This document shows, piece after piece, positions 10,619 through 20,279 of a stretch of 64,000 bases of DNA. Origin of the DNA: Nitrincola tibetensis (lineage in GTDB: Bacteria; Pseudomonadota; Gammaproteobacteria; Pseudomonadales; Balneatricaceae); NCBI RefSeq assembly GCF_003284585.1, contig NZ_QKRX01000006.1, positions 1 through 64,000 on the forward strand. Reading direction: 5' to 3'. The notes under the pieces were generated by a model. The model made no database searches. It saw only the letters and a list, made by a program, of their open reading frames with translations, and was not told where the DNA came from. How positions within the stretch are numbered: the first letter of the stretch is position 1; each line of letters begins with the position of its first letter. The position numbers and the translations under genes are program-made.

Positions 10619-12080
10619 CACGAACGCAATTGCGTCCGGAAGCTTTTGCTTGATACAGTGCTTGGTCTGCTTTTTTCAATAATGCTTCAGCGTCATCTGT
10701 GACATCAACAACCTGATGCACAAAGCCAATACTGACAGTCATTTGAATTGAAATGCTAAAATCATTTTCTAAATAAATCGCCGTTTGGCTACATTCTTCC
10801 CGTATCGACTCAGCTATTCTCCAAACGTCAGGATGAGCGATCTCGGGTAAGATCAAGGTAAACTCCTCTCCGCCGAATCTCGCCGCCAACTCACCTGTAC
10901 GCTGCGTATAGCCTTTAATAATCTGAGCGATGACTTTTAAGCAGTGATCCCCGACTTGGTGTCCGTATTGATCGTTCAGTCCTTTAAAATGATCAATGTC
11001 TATCATCAACAAAGCAAGGGCATGCTGGTGTCGCATCGCTCTATTCATTTCTTCATGCAATATTTCATCCAAATATCGACGATTGGCTAAGCCCGTCAAC
11101 CCATCTATACGAGATAGATTTTCCAATTCTTGATTGGCTTTTTGCATACGGAAGACCAGTCCCGAATAATCCTCAATAGACTCTCGAATCGTATCCAACT
11201 CTTTAAAAAAGAGTGGTTTTAACATAATGGTTTTGTTGCCCTGTTGCTCAATTGCTTTCAAGCCAGCAACTAATGACTGTATCGGTCTTAGTAAGGTGTT
11301 TTTGAAGACGAAAAATAGGAATAAGAACAGAAGAACAACGACACTCATGAAAAAAACCGAATACTGTGTAATGCGCTCTATGTCTGTACCAATATCCGTC
11401 GCTAAGGTTTGAGCTTTTAAAGCGGCATCTGAATTCAAATAGGTAGAAACACGCTCTAATCTGGCCTTTGTATCAATCAACATCCAGTCCAACTGCCGAT
11501 TCAAATCGGAGATAAATAGAATACGTTGCTCAATCTCTGCAAATGACGAAAGAGCTGTTAATTGGCCAAATGTGCTTGGCAACTGACCTTCACGTATCTC
11601 ACGCTGAGGCAGTGCTGATAGCAAGCCACGAACTTTAATGACGTTTGGATCCGTAAATTCGTTAAGTGCTTGAATAGCTTCACGCTGTAAAGTGCGTTGT
11701 AATTGACGAATACTCGCGATTTCACGAATATCATGTAGGATATTACTGGCCTCTGAAGCCAAAAAGGGATCATTTTCAAACAAAAAGCTATGAATTAATA
11801 CTTGAGACTCTAATCGATAGTTCCGCTCTAAATTTCCATTTTGTACCCAATAAATCAAATCGATGTAGGAGCGTATCTGTTCAATCTTTAGTAGATTATT
11901 TTGAGTATGAACAAGCTCTGGTAAAAGCTCTTGGCTGGTTTCTTGAGTTTTTGCCGTAATGCCTCGTAATAACCCTAACGAAAAGCCAACGCTCACTAAA
12001 AACATAACCACAAAAACCAGTGAGACAACTAATACTGTCACAGAGAGTTTGGGTCGAATAATCGGCCGTTTTGATGGCAT
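10611..12080 (-). CDS. Membrane diguanylate cyclase with periplasmic helical sensor
   Basis: This 489-residue protein makes c-di-GMP from GTP. Transmembrane helices lie at about 13-37 and 238-262 and enclose a roughly 200-residue periplasmic helical region, followed by a coiled linker and a C-terminal GGDEF domain (about 325-485). The active site reads RFGGEEF. The allosteric inhibition site is RTGE instead of RxxD, so product inhibition may be weak. Its gene starts one base after the stop of a periplasmic amino-acid-type binding protein, which suggests that protein presents a ligand to the periplasmic domain. This pairing resembles NspS-MbaA of Vibrio in design only. Confidence 0.9.
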   Translation of the reverse strand: MPSKRPIIRPKLSVTVLVVSLVFVVMFLVSVGFSLGLLRGITAKTQETSQELLPELVHTQNNLLKIEQIRSYIDLIYWVQNGNLERNYRLESQVLIHSFLFENDPFLASEASNILHDIREIASIRQLQRTLQREAIQALNEFTDPNVIKVRGLLSALPQREIREGQLPSTFGQLTALSSFAEIEQRILFISDLNRQLDWMLIDTKARLERVSTYLNSDAALKAQTLATDIGTDIERITQYSVFFMSVVVLLFLFLFFVFKNTLLRPIQSLVAGLKAIEQQGNKTIMLKPLFFKELDTIRESIEDYSGLVFRMQKANQELENLSRIDGLTGLANRRYLDEILHEEMNRAMRHQHALALLMIDIDHFKGLNDQYGHQVGDHCLKVIAQIIKGYTQRTGELAARFGGEEFTLILPEIAHPDVWRIAESIREECSQTAIYLENDFSISIQMTVSIGFVHQVVDVTDDAEALLKKADQALYQAKASGRNCVREG

Positions 12081-12081
12081 A

Positions 12082-12840
12082 TCAGTAAATACTGAAAGGG
12101 ATATACTTGCGGTTTATTTGATCATATTGACCATTGAATCGTATTTTTTTTAGCCCCTCGTTCACCGCCAATAGCAGCTCAGGATGCCCTTTTCGTATGG
12201 CTATGTGCGCATAGTCCACCAGTAGATCATTGACTAAAGGCTCTGAAATGAAATCAAAATTTTCGCCTTCAGGTGACTGTAAAAAGTGGAGCTGACTAAT
12301 ACTATTCGATAATACAAGATCAACATCTCCCTTAATTAAGGCATCCATTGCCTCATCATGACTATTTAAGAGGTAAACATTTTCTTCAGGGTAGTTCGCC
12401 AATAAATACTGAGACTGCAGGGTATCCTTACCCGTAGCTATACGCAGCTGCTTTAAATCATCATAGTGCTTCTTCGAATGTTGTTTTGGATCGCCAACAA
12501 AAACTGAATGAGCTCTGTAATAGTAGTCTGAAAAGTCCGCTAATTTCTCGCGCTCGGGGGTCTTTCCCATACTGGCAATGATTAATTGATAGTCACCCGC
12601 CACTAAGCCTTCGAGTATTTCGGACCACTCGACCAAAATCATTTCACACTCAACATTCATAGCAGCACATAATGCATGAGTGATATCTATATCAAAACCA
12701 ACCACTTGGCCTGAATCATCCACATAACTAAAGGGTGGGTAATTTCCTTCAATTGCCACTCTTAAAGGGGCTGCAACAAGCGACACAGATACAAACAATA
12801 GCATTAACAAAAAAAAGACTTTTCCTTTTATTTTTCTCAT
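12082..12840 (-). CDS. Periplasmic family-3 solute-binding protein, likely sensor partner of the cyclase
   Basis: This 252-residue protein has a signal peptide (about residues 1-23, LLMLLFVSVSLVAAP) and the family-3 (amino-acid type) binding fold: LRVAIEGNYPPFSYVD, GFDIDITHALCAAM and the IIASMGKTPEREKLADFSDYYY segment. No ABC permease or ATPase gene lies nearby. The only partner is the diguanylate cyclase one base downstream, so a sensory rather than a transport role is inferred. It lies 44 bases after hisF and could be read through from the his operon. The ligand is unknown. Confidence 0.85.
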   Translation of the reverse strand: MRKIKGKVFFLLMLLFVSVSLVAAPLRVAIEGNYPPFSYVDDSGQVVGFDIDITHALCAAMNVECEMILVEWSEILEGLVAGDYQLIIASMGKTPEREKLADFSDYYYRAHSVFVGDPKQHSKKHYDDLKQLRIATGKDTLQSQYLLANYPEENVYLLNSHDEAMDALIKGDVDLVLSNSISQLHFLQSPEGENFDFISEPLVNDLLVDYAHIAIRKGHPELLLAVNEGLKKIRFNGQYDQINRKYIPFSIY

Positions 12841-12884
12841 GTATGTCGCACCTCTATGCGCGCTATTGTGTCAGTCGAAGATTA

Positions 12885-13658
12885 TCATAAACGCATTTCA
12901 ATGCCACGCGCTTGCATGTACCGCTTGGCCTCAGGAATCGTATACTCATTAAAATGAAAAATCGAGGCCGCCAGCACAGCATCCGCTTTTCCGAGTAGAA
13001 CACCATCAACTAAATGATCTAAATTCCCTACGCCACCTGAGGCAATTACAGGAACATGAACAGCTTCACTGATCGCACGAGTGACGCCTAGGTCGAACCC
13101 TGACTTCATGCCATCTTGATCCATGGATGTCAGTAATATTTCACCTGCACCTAAGTTAACCATATTTTGTGCCCAAGCCACCGCATCCAATCCTGTCGGC
13201 TTGCGTCCACCATGAGTAAAAATCTCCCAACGATCGTCTTCACCCGGCAAAGAGACTTTTTTGGCATCAATCGCGACTACAATGCACTGAGAACCAAATC
13301 GTGATGCAGCCTCAGCAACAAACTCAGGGTTAAACACAGCCGCTGTATTAATCGATACCTTGTCTGCACCTGCGTTGAGCATTCGACGGATATCTTCACA
13401 GGTGCGAATGCCGCCGCCCACGGTTAGAGGGATAAACACCTCTGATGCCATACGCTCAACCGTGTGGACGGTTGTTTCACGGCCCTCATGACTCGCTGTG
13501 ATATCAAGGAAGGTGATCTCATCAGCACCTTGCTGCTCATAGCGTCGTGCAATTTCTACCGGATCGCCAGCATCACGGATGTCTAAAAACTTAACGCCCT
13601 TAACAACACGCCCATTTTCAACATCTAAACAAGGGATAATTCGCTTTGCCAGACCCAT
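12885..13658 (-). CDS. hisF: Imidazole glycerol phosphate synthase, cyclase subunit
   Basis: This 257-residue (beta/alpha)8 enzyme uses ammonia delivered by HisH to convert PRFAR to IGP and AICAR in histidine synthesis. Catalytic aspartates lie in [11 protein letters not shown] (residue 11) and in VVAIDAKK (about residue 130). The phosphate loops GGGIRT and ASGGVGN are intact. AGGAG precedes the ATG. It is the last his gene here, 9 bases after hisA. Confidence 0.97.
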   Translation of the reverse strand: MGLAKRIIPCLDVENGRVVKGVKFLDIRDAGDPVEIARRYEQQGADEITFLDITASHEGRETTVHTVERMASEVFIPLTVGGGIRTCEDIRRMLNAGADKVSINTAAVFNPEFVAEAASRFGSQCIVVAIDAKKVSLPGEDDRWEIFTHGGRKPTGLDAVAWAQNMVNLGAGEILLTSMDQDGMKSGFDLGVTRAISEAVHVPVIASGGVGNLDHLVDGVLLGKADAVLAASIFHFNEYTIPEAKRYMQARGIEMRL

Positions 13659-13667
13659 ACCTGCTCC

Positions 13668-14408
13668 TTAAGCACCACAGAGTTGATCGCTAAGCGCTTG
13701 TGCCTGCGCCACGTCCAACGTACCTTCATATATAGCACGCCCTGTAATAGCGCCAAGAATGCCTTGATCCGCCACCGCTGCTAAACGACGTATGTCTTCA
13801 ATATCTGTGACACCACCCGATGCTATGACAGGAATCCCAGCATACTGCGCCAGGGCAACTGTTGCCTCGACATTAACGCCTTGCATCATGCCATCACGAC
13901 TAATATCGGTATACACTATTGAGGAAACACCGTCATCCTTAAACTGTTTAGCCAGATCGGTGGCTTTAACCGTCGAGATTTCGGCCCAACCATCGGTCGC
14001 GACAAACCCGTCTTGGGCATCTAATCCAACAATGATGTGGCCAGGAAAGGCTTTACACATTTCAGTGACAAAGCTAGGCTCTTTGACGGCTTTCGTTCCA
14101 ATGATGACATAGCTGACACCGGCCTTCAGATACGACTCGATAATCTCAGCATTGCGAATACCCCCACCAATCTGAATAGGTAAATCAGGAAAGGCGCGCG
14201 CGATTTCATTGACGATCTCACCATTAATCGGCTCTCCGGCAAACGCGCCATTCAGATCAACCAGATGAAGACGGCGACACCCTGCTTCAACCCATTTTGC
14301 GGCCATTTCCACTGGGTTGTCAGAAAATACTGTCGAATCATCCATGCGCCCTTGACGTAAGCGCACACATTTTCCGTCTTTTAGATCAATCGCAGGTATT
14401 ATTAACAT
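13668..14408 (-). CDS. hisA: Phosphoribosylformimino-5-aminoimidazole carboxamide ribotide isomerase
   Basis: HisA opens the ProFAR ribose ring by an Amadori rearrangement. The (beta/alpha)8 protein begins [16 protein letters not shown], with the general-base Asp in PAID and the partner Asp in [16 protein letters not shown] and ASGGVTD bind the two phosphates. The start is set at ATG 14408 (246 residues), because HisA proteins normally begin right at this strand. An in-frame TTG at 14420 would add four residues and has no ribosome site. It sits between hisH and hisF. Confidence 0.95.
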   Translation of the reverse strand: MLIIPAIDLKDGKCVRLRQGRMDDSTVFSDNPVEMAAKWVEAGCRRLHLVDLNGAFAGEPINGEIVNEIARAFPDLPIQIGGGIRNAEIIESYLKAGVSYVIIGTKAVKEPSFVTEMCKAFPGHIIVGLDAQDGFVATDGWAEISTVKATDLAKQFKDDGVSSIVYTDISRDGMMQGVNVEATVALAQYAGIPVIASGGVTDIEDIRRLAAVADQGILGAITGRAIYEGTLDVAQAQALSDQLCGA

Positions 14409-14459
14409 GTCGTTATCCAATAAAAGCTAAGAGTAAGGGTCTGACAGCTCACTAGGCTA

Positions 14460-15107
14460 TCAAGGTTGCCCTTGCCAATTCAAAAAATTCTTCAGTAGCT
14501 GTAAGCCTGCTTGCTGGCTTTTTTCAGGATGGAACTGCACTGCAAAGACATTTTTGTGCGCCAAAGCCACATCAAACGGAACACCGTATTCGCAGGTTGC
14601 CGCCACTCGCTCAGGTTGTGCTAACTTCACATAATAACTGTGCACAAAGTAAAAGCGGCTGCGATCGTCAATTCCCTGCCAAAGGGGGTGGTCTATTGTT
14701 TGAGCCACTTGATTCCAGCCCATGTGAGGCACTTTAAGAGGCGTGTTATCTTGGTCTAACAAATTGTCACCAAAGAAATTCACACGCCCCGGAAACTCAC
14801 CTAAGCAATCAACCCCACCGTTCTCTTCAGAAAAGTCCATCAATGCCTGAAAACCAACACAAATCCCTAAAAAGGGTTTGCCAGATCTGATCGCTTCCGC
14901 CACTTCGGCATCGACGCCCAAGCGACGAATTTCAGCCATACAGTCACGAATAGCGCCGACACCTGGAAGTAACACACGATCGGCATCCCTGACCTGCTGA
15001 GGATCAGCGGTTACTCGGACTTCAACACCCGGCTGAACATGCTCAAGCGCTTTAGCAACCGAATGCAAATTGCCCATGCCATAATCTATGACCGCGATAC
15101 TGCTCAT
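14460..15107 (-). CDS. hisH: Imidazole glycerol phosphate synthase, glutaminase subunit
   Basis: This class I glutamine amidotransferase feeds ammonia to HisF. The protein begins [16 protein letters not shown], with the nucleophile Cys in [11 protein letters not shown] and the His-Glu pair in VQFHPEKSQ. The start is set at ATG 15107 (215 residues), 2 bases after the hisB stop. A GTG at 15119 that overlaps hisB is the alternative. Confidence 0.95.
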   Translation of the reverse strand: MSSIAVIDYGMGNLHSVAKALEHVQPGVEVRVTADPQQVRDADRVLLPGVGAIRDCMAEIRRLGVDAEVAEAIRSGKPFLGICVGFQALMDFSEENGGVDCLGEFPGRVNFFGDNLLDQDNTPLKVPHMGWNQVAQTIDHPLWQGIDDRSRFYFVHSYYVKLAQPERVAATCEYGVPFDVALAHKNVFAVQFHPEKSQQAGLQLLKNFLNWQGQP

Positions 15108-15109
15108 GC

Positions 15110-15703
15110 TTACAGACACCCTTTGGTTGATGGCATCATGCCGATCGCCCTGGGATCTTCTTCCAGCGCCATTCTGAGTGCTCGGCCAAACGCTTTGAAG
15201 ATGGTTTCTGCCTGATGGTGGCTATTTTTACCTTTCAGGTTATCAATATGCAGTGTTACTTGGGCATGATTGACAAAACCATGGAAAAACTCACTGAATA
15301 GATCGACATCCAAGCTACCGATACGTCCTCGCGTAAATTCAACGTTCATGTCCAATCCAGGGCGTCCAGAAAAGTCGATGACAACACGGGATAAAGCTTC
15401 ATCAAGGGGGACATAGGCATGACCGTAACGACGAATACCGGTTTTATCACCAACGGCCTGCTTGAACGCTTGCCCCAGTGTAATGCCGATATCTTCGACA
15501 GTATGGTGATCATCAATATGCAAATCGCCTACTGCATGAATATTCAGGTCGATCAATCCATGACGCGCGATTTGATCCATCATATGATCTAGAAATGGAA
15601 CGCCTGTATCCGATTCGAATTTACCGGTACCGTCCAGGTTGATACTGACCGTAATCTGGGTTTCCAGTGTATTACGTGTGACACTGGCTGTACGCTGCGC
15701 CAT
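15110..15703 (-). CDS. hisB: Imidazoleglycerol-phosphate dehydratase
   Basis: This monofunctional 197-residue dehydratase lacks the N-terminal phosphatase domain of enterobacterial HisB. The two manganese-binding His clusters are seen in [13 protein letters not shown] and [26 protein letters not shown] is the other conserved block. It is first in the hisBHAF operon. GGAGA precedes the ATG and a TATAAT hexamer lies about 35 bases upstream. Confidence 0.97.
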   Translation of the reverse strand: MAQRTASVTRNTLETQITVSINLDGTGKFESDTGVPFLDHMMDQIARHGLIDLNIHAVGDLHIDDHHTVEDIGITLGQAFKQAVGDKTGIRRYGHAYVPLDEALSRVVIDFSGRPGLDMNVEFTRGRIGSLDVDLFSEFFHGFVNHAQVTLHIDNLKGKNSHHQAETIFKAFGRALRMALEEDPRAIGMMPSTKGCL

Positions 15704-15737
15704 GAGTTTCTCCGCAAACTATTTAACATTTCCTGCT

Positions 15738-15743
15738 ATTATA
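15738..15743 (-). promoter_or_regulatory. Candidate -10 element of the hisBHAF promoter
   Basis: A consensus TATAAT on the minus strand lies in the divergent gap between hisB and the asmA-like gene, preceded by TG. No good -35 hexamer stands 17 bases upstream. Transcription would start near 15731, leaving a leader of about 28 bases. Confidence 0.45.
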
Positions 15744-15843
15744 CAGGCATCTTAGTAACAACGGCAGATCATCTGGTCATTAGTCGTTGAGTAATCGTCT
15801 ATAGAACTTCAAGAAACTCTAAACAAACGGGCAGGGAACTCCA

Positions 15844-17970
15844 ATGAGACTCATTTCTAAAATTGTTCTTGGTGTATTAGCGCTCATCATCACATTGATC
15901 GCTCTTGCACTTTTTTACGTGACGTCTGTTTTTAACCCGAACGATTTTAAGCCTGATATCAAGCAATTAGCGTTTGATAAAGCAGGGATTGAACTCACTA
16001 TAGAGAGTGATATTGAATGGTCATTGTACCCTTGGCTTGGAATACAGCTGAATGAGTTGACTGTAAAGTATCCCGACAAGCCAACCTTAGCCTCAATCGA
16101 TAAAGCACAGGCTTCACTCGACTTGATCGCATTACTGTCCAAACGTATTGAAGTGGATGCAATTTTACTTGATGGACTTCGTATCTCTTTGCACACAGAT
16201 AGCGATGGTATCTCGAATTGGCACGCTGTTACTCCTGAATCCGAGGCGCCTAGTACCGTCGATGCACCCGCATCGGGCCGATCAGATGTTAAACTTGAGC
16301 ATTTGTTAATTCGAAGCTTCACGTTAAAAAACGCTGGTGTACGCTATGAAAATGAACTCGACAACACCCTGACTGAGCTCACTCACATTCAATTCAAAAC
16401 CGATGTTATTTCATACAATACACCCACTAGTATTGATTTCGAAACTGGCATTCAATTCTTTAAAGAACGGGAACGACTCTTTAATGGCCAGAGTCAATTC
16501 AAAGGGCAGGTGACCTTATCTCCAAATCTAAATGAGATTGAGATTTCGCCTTTTTCAGTCACACTAGACTCGCGCGACCAGCCAAATCTATCGACACCAC
16601 TTCGTTTGGTCCTAACAGGGCAATTAAAGCTCAATCGAGCTTTGGAGCAACTACAGCTTTCAAACTTAATCGCTAATCTGGAAAATTTGACACTACGTGG
16701 ACAGTTCGATGTTAACAACTTTAGTGAGTTTGAGGTTTTAGGAAAAATTAACTCAGACCCCTTTGACCTTAAACGCTTTCTAAGTGCGATAGGTATCAAT
16801 GAACCTCAAACCGCCGACCCTCAAGCGTTACGTTCTGTTCGCCTTGATAGCCAATTAAAAGGAACGCCGGCTAGCTGGCATCTATCACCACTGAATATCG
16901 ATATCGACAGTAGTGCGTGGACCGGACTGGCGTCCTTTGATACAGCAACTGCACAACCTCACGTGGAGCTATCGACACTTAAGCTGAATCTGAATGACTA
17001 CCTGCCAGCTCAAACGGATCAGAGCACTCAACCGAGCACAATGAGTGTCGAAACAAACGAGCCATCTAGGGTCTTTAACCCAGATGATCTAAGAGCGCTT
17101 AACCTGAGCGCCATTATTGGGGTTACAGAGTTGAAGTACGATCAATTTCTACTCCACAACCTCCATTTTAATATGCAAGCACAAGACGGTAACATTGACG
17201 TTAAACAGCTTGATGTAGATGTGTTTGAAGGACGTATCCGCAATCAGGTGAGCATCAATGTTAACCAAACGCCAGCAACCATCGCGCTCAAAAATAGCGT
17301 TTCGGAGCTTAACTTAGAAAAAGTGCTTTTGACTCTGGCAAATTCTAACACCTTGACTGGAGCTTTAAGTGCTTCTGCAAATCTCACTGCTCGCGGCCAT
17401 ACGACACAACAATGGCTGAACAGCTTATCTGGGACAGCGGATGTTCGCTTAGTCGACGGTGTCATTCAAGGCATTGATATGGCGCAAACCCTGTGCCAGG
17501 GCATTCAATCAGCACTTGCCCTTGGCATTAATCCAGTTCAGGTTGATCGGTCTACTCCGTTTGCGAACATGGGTGGGACATTTGATCTAAACCAAGGTGT
17601 TGTATCGAATAACGATTTACGCGCGTCTATGGACGCGATGCAACTCACTGGAGCAGGTACCGTTAATTTACCCCAGCAATTATTGGATTATCGACTGGGC
17701 TTTAAGGTAACGGACAACTTGTTTAAACAAACCTGCTCCGTCAATAATCGTTTAGAAGGCCTTGAGTTGCCTATTCTGTGTTCAGGTCGCTTCGACACTC
17801 CACCAACAGAAATGTGCAAGCCCGACACTCGTGTTTTCACGCAACTCTTAAGACAGGAACTGCAACGTAAAGTTGAAGAAAAGCTGGGAGGCCAAGTCGA
17901 AGAGAAGCTGATCGAGCGCCTTGGAGGGGATGAAGGGACACGTAATTTAATACGAGGATTAATCCGTTAA
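15844..17970 (+). CDS. AsmA-family protein
   Basis: This 708-residue protein is anchored by one N-terminal helix (about residues 5-28), with the rest in the periplasm. The N-terminal FNPNDFKPDIKQLAFDKAGI block and the C-terminal LSGTADVRLVDGVIQGIDM block are typical of AsmA. It shows long beta-rich, low-cysteine sequence between them. AsmA proteins belong to the bridge-like lipid-transfer family and affect outer-membrane lipid balance. Its stop codon directly abuts the mutY start, so the two are translationally linked. The asmA-mutY-yggX order is also that of pseudomonads. Confidence 0.9.
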   Translation: MRLISKIVLGVLALIITLIALALFYVTSVFNPNDFKPDIKQLAFDKAGIELTIESDIEWSLYPWLGIQLNELTVKYPDKPTLASIDKAQASLDLIALLSKRIEVDAILLDGLRISLHTDSDGISNWHAVTPESEAPSTVDAPASGRSDVKLEHLLIRSFTLKNAGVRYENELDNTLTELTHIQFKTDVISYNTPTSIDFETGIQFFKERERLFNGQSQFKGQVTLSPNLNEIEISPFSVTLDSRDQPNLSTPLRLVLTGQLKLNRALEQLQLSNLIANLENLTLRGQFDVNNFSEFEVLGKINSDPFDLKRFLSAIGINEPQTADPQALRSVRLDSQLKGTPASWHLSPLNIDIDSSAWTGLASFDTATAQPHVELSTLKLNLNDYLPAQTDQSTQPSTMSVETNEPSRVFNPDDLRALNLSAIIGVTELKYDQFLLHNLHFNMQAQDGNIDVKQLDVDVFEGRIRNQVSINVNQTPATIALKNSVSELNLEKVLLTLANSNTLTGALSASANLTARGHTTQQWLNSLSGTADVRLVDGVIQGIDMAQTLCQGIQSALALGINPVQVDRSTPFANMGGTFDLNQGVVSNNDLRASMDAMQLTGAGTVNLPQQLLDYRLGFKVTDNLFKQTCSVNNRLEGLELPILCSGRFDTPPTEMCKPDTRVFTQLLRQELQRKVEEKLGGQVEEKLIERLGGDEGTRNLIRGLIR

Positions 17971-18978
17971 ATGTTATCGTCTGAAGCTTTTAGCCAAACC
18001 GTGCTCAACTGGTTCGATGAACACGGCCGCCATGACTTGCCTTGGCAAACGAACAAGTCACCCTATTTTACCTGGGTGTCTGAAATTATGTTGCAGCAAA
18101 CGCAAGTCAGTACTGTCATTCCTTATTTTCTTCACTTCACGGATACTTTTCCTGACGTACATGCACTGGCCAGCGCACCTCTGGATCAGGTTTTACATCT
18201 GTGGACAGGGTTGGGCTATTATGCACGGGCCCGTAATCTGCACAAAACAGCACAAATCATTAGTCATGAACTCGGTGGTGCCTTCCCAAATACACTTGAA
18301 GAGATGGAAGCGTTACCGGGTATCGGACGCTCAACTGCCGGAGCGATCCTTTCCATATCAATGGGCGTACGCGCCTCTATTTTAGATGGAAATGTAAAAC
18401 GCGTATTGGCGCGTTTTTATGCCATCGACGAATGGCCTGGCGCTCCCAAAGTGCAAGCAGCTCTGTGGACTTACGCCGAACATAACACACCAACGCATCG
18501 AGTCGGTGACTACACTCAAGCCATGATGGATCTGGGTGCAACTCTATGCCGACGGACAAAGCCCGCCTGTCTTTTGTGCCCAATCCAATCCCATTGCCAA
18601 GCCTATGCTTTAGGTCTAACTCATGTGTTACCTAAAGCCCGCCCTAAAAAGCATAAGCCGCTGAAAACCACCATTATGCTAATACATTTTAATGAACCGC
18701 GTGAAGTATGGTTGGAAAAACGTCCAGCTAAGGGTATTTGGGGTGGACTCTGGAGCTTGCCAGAAACAGAAGAACTACCCGACACTGTACTTAAATGTTT
18801 GCCCGTCATTAAGCATAGCTTTAGCCATTATGATTTAGAAATCACCCCAGCGCTTGTCAAAAAACCGGAATGTTTTCAAGTGGAAGAAGCCAAGGGTCTT
18901 TGGTACAACCTAGATCAGCCCCAACAGTCTCTTGGTTTGGCTGCTCCCGTGAAAAAGCTACTCGCTAGCCTTAAGTAG
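17971..18978 (+). CDS. mutY: A/G-specific adenine DNA glycosylase
   Basis: MutY removes adenine mispaired with 8-oxoguanine. The 335-residue protein has catalytic Glu38 (SEIMLQQTQV), the helix-hairpin-helix LPGIGRSTAGAI and catalytic Asp139 (LDGNVKRV). Its [4Fe-4S] cluster ligands Cys193, 200, 203 and 209 have the canonical x6-x2-x5 spacing. The C-terminal NUDIX-like domain (from about 225) reads 8-oxoG. The start codon follows the asmA stop without a gap. Confidence 0.97.
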   Translation: MLSSEAFSQTVLNWFDEHGRHDLPWQTNKSPYFTWVSEIMLQQTQVSTVIPYFLHFTDTFPDVHALASAPLDQVLHLWTGLGYYARARNLHKTAQIISHELGGAFPNTLEEMEALPGIGRSTAGAILSISMGVRASILDGNVKRVLARFYAIDEWPGAPKVQAALWTYAEHNTPTHRVGDYTQAMMDLGATLCRRTKPACLLCPIQSHCQAYALGLTHVLPKARPKKHKPLKTTIMLIHFNEPREVWLEKRPAKGIWGGLWSLPETEELPDTVLKCLPVIKHSFSHYDLEITPALVKKPECFQVEEAKGLWYNLDQPQQSLGLAAPVKKLLASLK

Positions 18979-19089
18979 CAGGCTCCGTACTTTAACCAAG
19001 AGAATGCTTTAAACTGGAAAAAATTTAAAACCTGTATACTCAGCTTTTGCTTCTGTAATATAAACCAATCATTCGAGTTGGAGAACACC

Positions 19090-19380
19090 ATGAGTCGCCA
19101 TGTTTTTTGTTGTAAGTATCAAAAGGAAATGGAAGGGTTGGATCGCGCACCTTTCCCAGGCCCGGTAGGTCAGCGTATCTTTGACAGTGTATCAAAGCAG
19201 GCTTGGCAAGAATGGACAGCCCATCAAACCATGCTAATTAATGAAAAACACTTAAACATGATGGATGCGCAAAACCGTAAATACCTGCAAGAGCAGATGG
19301 ACAAGTTCTTAACTGGAGATGATTACGAGAAAGCAGAAGGCTACGTCCCGCCTAGCGAAGCATCGTCTGACAAAGACTAG
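19090..19380 (+). CDS. yggX: Fe(2+)-trafficking / oxidative-damage protection protein YggX
   Basis: This 96-residue protein begins [19 protein letters not shown], with the family core [21 protein letters not shown]. YggX shields iron-sulfur clusters and is often beside mutY, as here. The start at ATG 19090 follows GGAG at 6-base spacing. The in-frame TTG at 19078 overlaps that ribosome site and is rejected. The last 10 residues are acidic and family-variable. Confidence 0.95.
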   Translation: MSRHVFCCKYQKEMEGLDRAPFPGPVGQRIFDSVSKQAWQEWTAHQTMLINEKHLNMMDAQNRKYLQEQMDKFLTGDDYEKAEGYVPPSEASSDKD

Positions 19381-19407
19381 CAGAGACATGTGATCGCTAG
19401 GGTTAGA

Positions 19408-19441
19408 TTCGCGCTGTCATTCATTACCTCAACAGCGCGAA
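19408..19441. terminator. Hairpin between yggX and potI (convergent)
   Basis: Arms TTCGCGCTGT (19408-19417) and ACAGCGCGAA (19432-19441) pair perfectly over 10 bp with a 14-base loop, in the gap between convergent genes. T-tracts are weak on both strands. Confidence 0.65.
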
Positions 19442-19451
19442 CCAAAACCGA

Positions 19452-20279
19452 CTATTCTTGAACGGGCTGACGACGTTTTTCTTCCGCCCGACGCATCCAG
19501 AACCACGCTAAGAACGCCACGATTGAAACGGCCAAAATAATCAAGGTCGCTAAGGCATTGATCTTAGGTGAAACCCCTAAGCGAACAGATGAAAATACAA
19601 CCATCGGCAGTGTTGTCGCACCAGGTCCTGATACAAAGCTCGCAATTACCAAATCATCCAATGACAAAGTAAACGCCAACAGCCAACCAGAGATCAGGGC
19701 AGGGGCAATCATCGGCAAGGTAATCAGGAAGAAGGTTTTGAAAGGCGTTGCACCTAAATCCATCGCCGCTTCTTCGATTGACAAATCTAACTCCCGCAAA
19801 CGTGATGACACGACAACGGCTACATACGCACTACAGAAGGTTGTATGTGCAATCCAAATCGTCGCCATGCCTCGGTCTGCAGGCCATCCGACTAATTGGG
19901 CCATATGCACGAAAAGCAACAAGAGCGATAGCCCCGTGATCACTTCGGGCATAACCAAAGGAGCCGTAATCATGCTCGACAGCATCGTACGGCCACGAAA
20001 GCGACTAAAGCGTGTCATTACAAAGGCCGCGAGCGTACCCAAACACACCGCCATAGACGCCGAATAAAACGCGATGCGTAAACTCATCCATACGGCTGAA
20101 AGGAGTTGTTGGTCACGAAATAACTCAGCATACCAATGGGTCGAAAATCCAGCCCAAACCGTTACCAATCGTGATGAGTTAAATGAATAAATCACCAAAA
20201 TGATCATCGGCACATATAAAAACAACAAGCCAAGGATCAGCATTAGCGTCGAAAAACGAATTTTTAGGAGCTTAGCCAT
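19452..20279 (-). CDS. potI: Putrescine/polyamine ABC transporter permease PotI
   Basis: This 275-residue inner-membrane permease has six predicted helices and the ABC permease EAA motif (EEAAMDLGATPFKTFFLITLPM, about 165-185). The GPGATTLPMVVFSSVRLGVSP segment is typical of PotC/PotI. It overlaps the end of potH by 8 bases. It forms a heterodimer with PotH, is driven by PotG and receives substrate from PotF. Confidence 0.93.
   Translation of the reverse strand: MAKLLKIRFSTLMLILGLLFLYVPMIILVIYSFNSSRLVTVWAGFSTHWYAELFRDQQLLSAVWMSLRIAFYSASMAVCLGTLAAFVMTRFSRFRGRTMLSSMITAPLVMPEVITGLSLLLLFVHMAQLVGWPADRGMATIWIAHTTFCSAYVAVVVSSRLRELDLSIEEAAMDLGATPFKTFFLITLPMIAPALISGWLLAFTLSLDDLVIASFVSGPGATTLPMVVFSSVRLGVSPKINALATLIILAVSIVAFLAWFWMRRAEEKRRQPVQE

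Noticed and set aside
19558-20067. 169-codon frame antisense to potI
   Set aside because: Permease helices read backwards give a Lys/Thr/Ser-rich frame. The potI frame has the EAA motif and overlaps potH properly.
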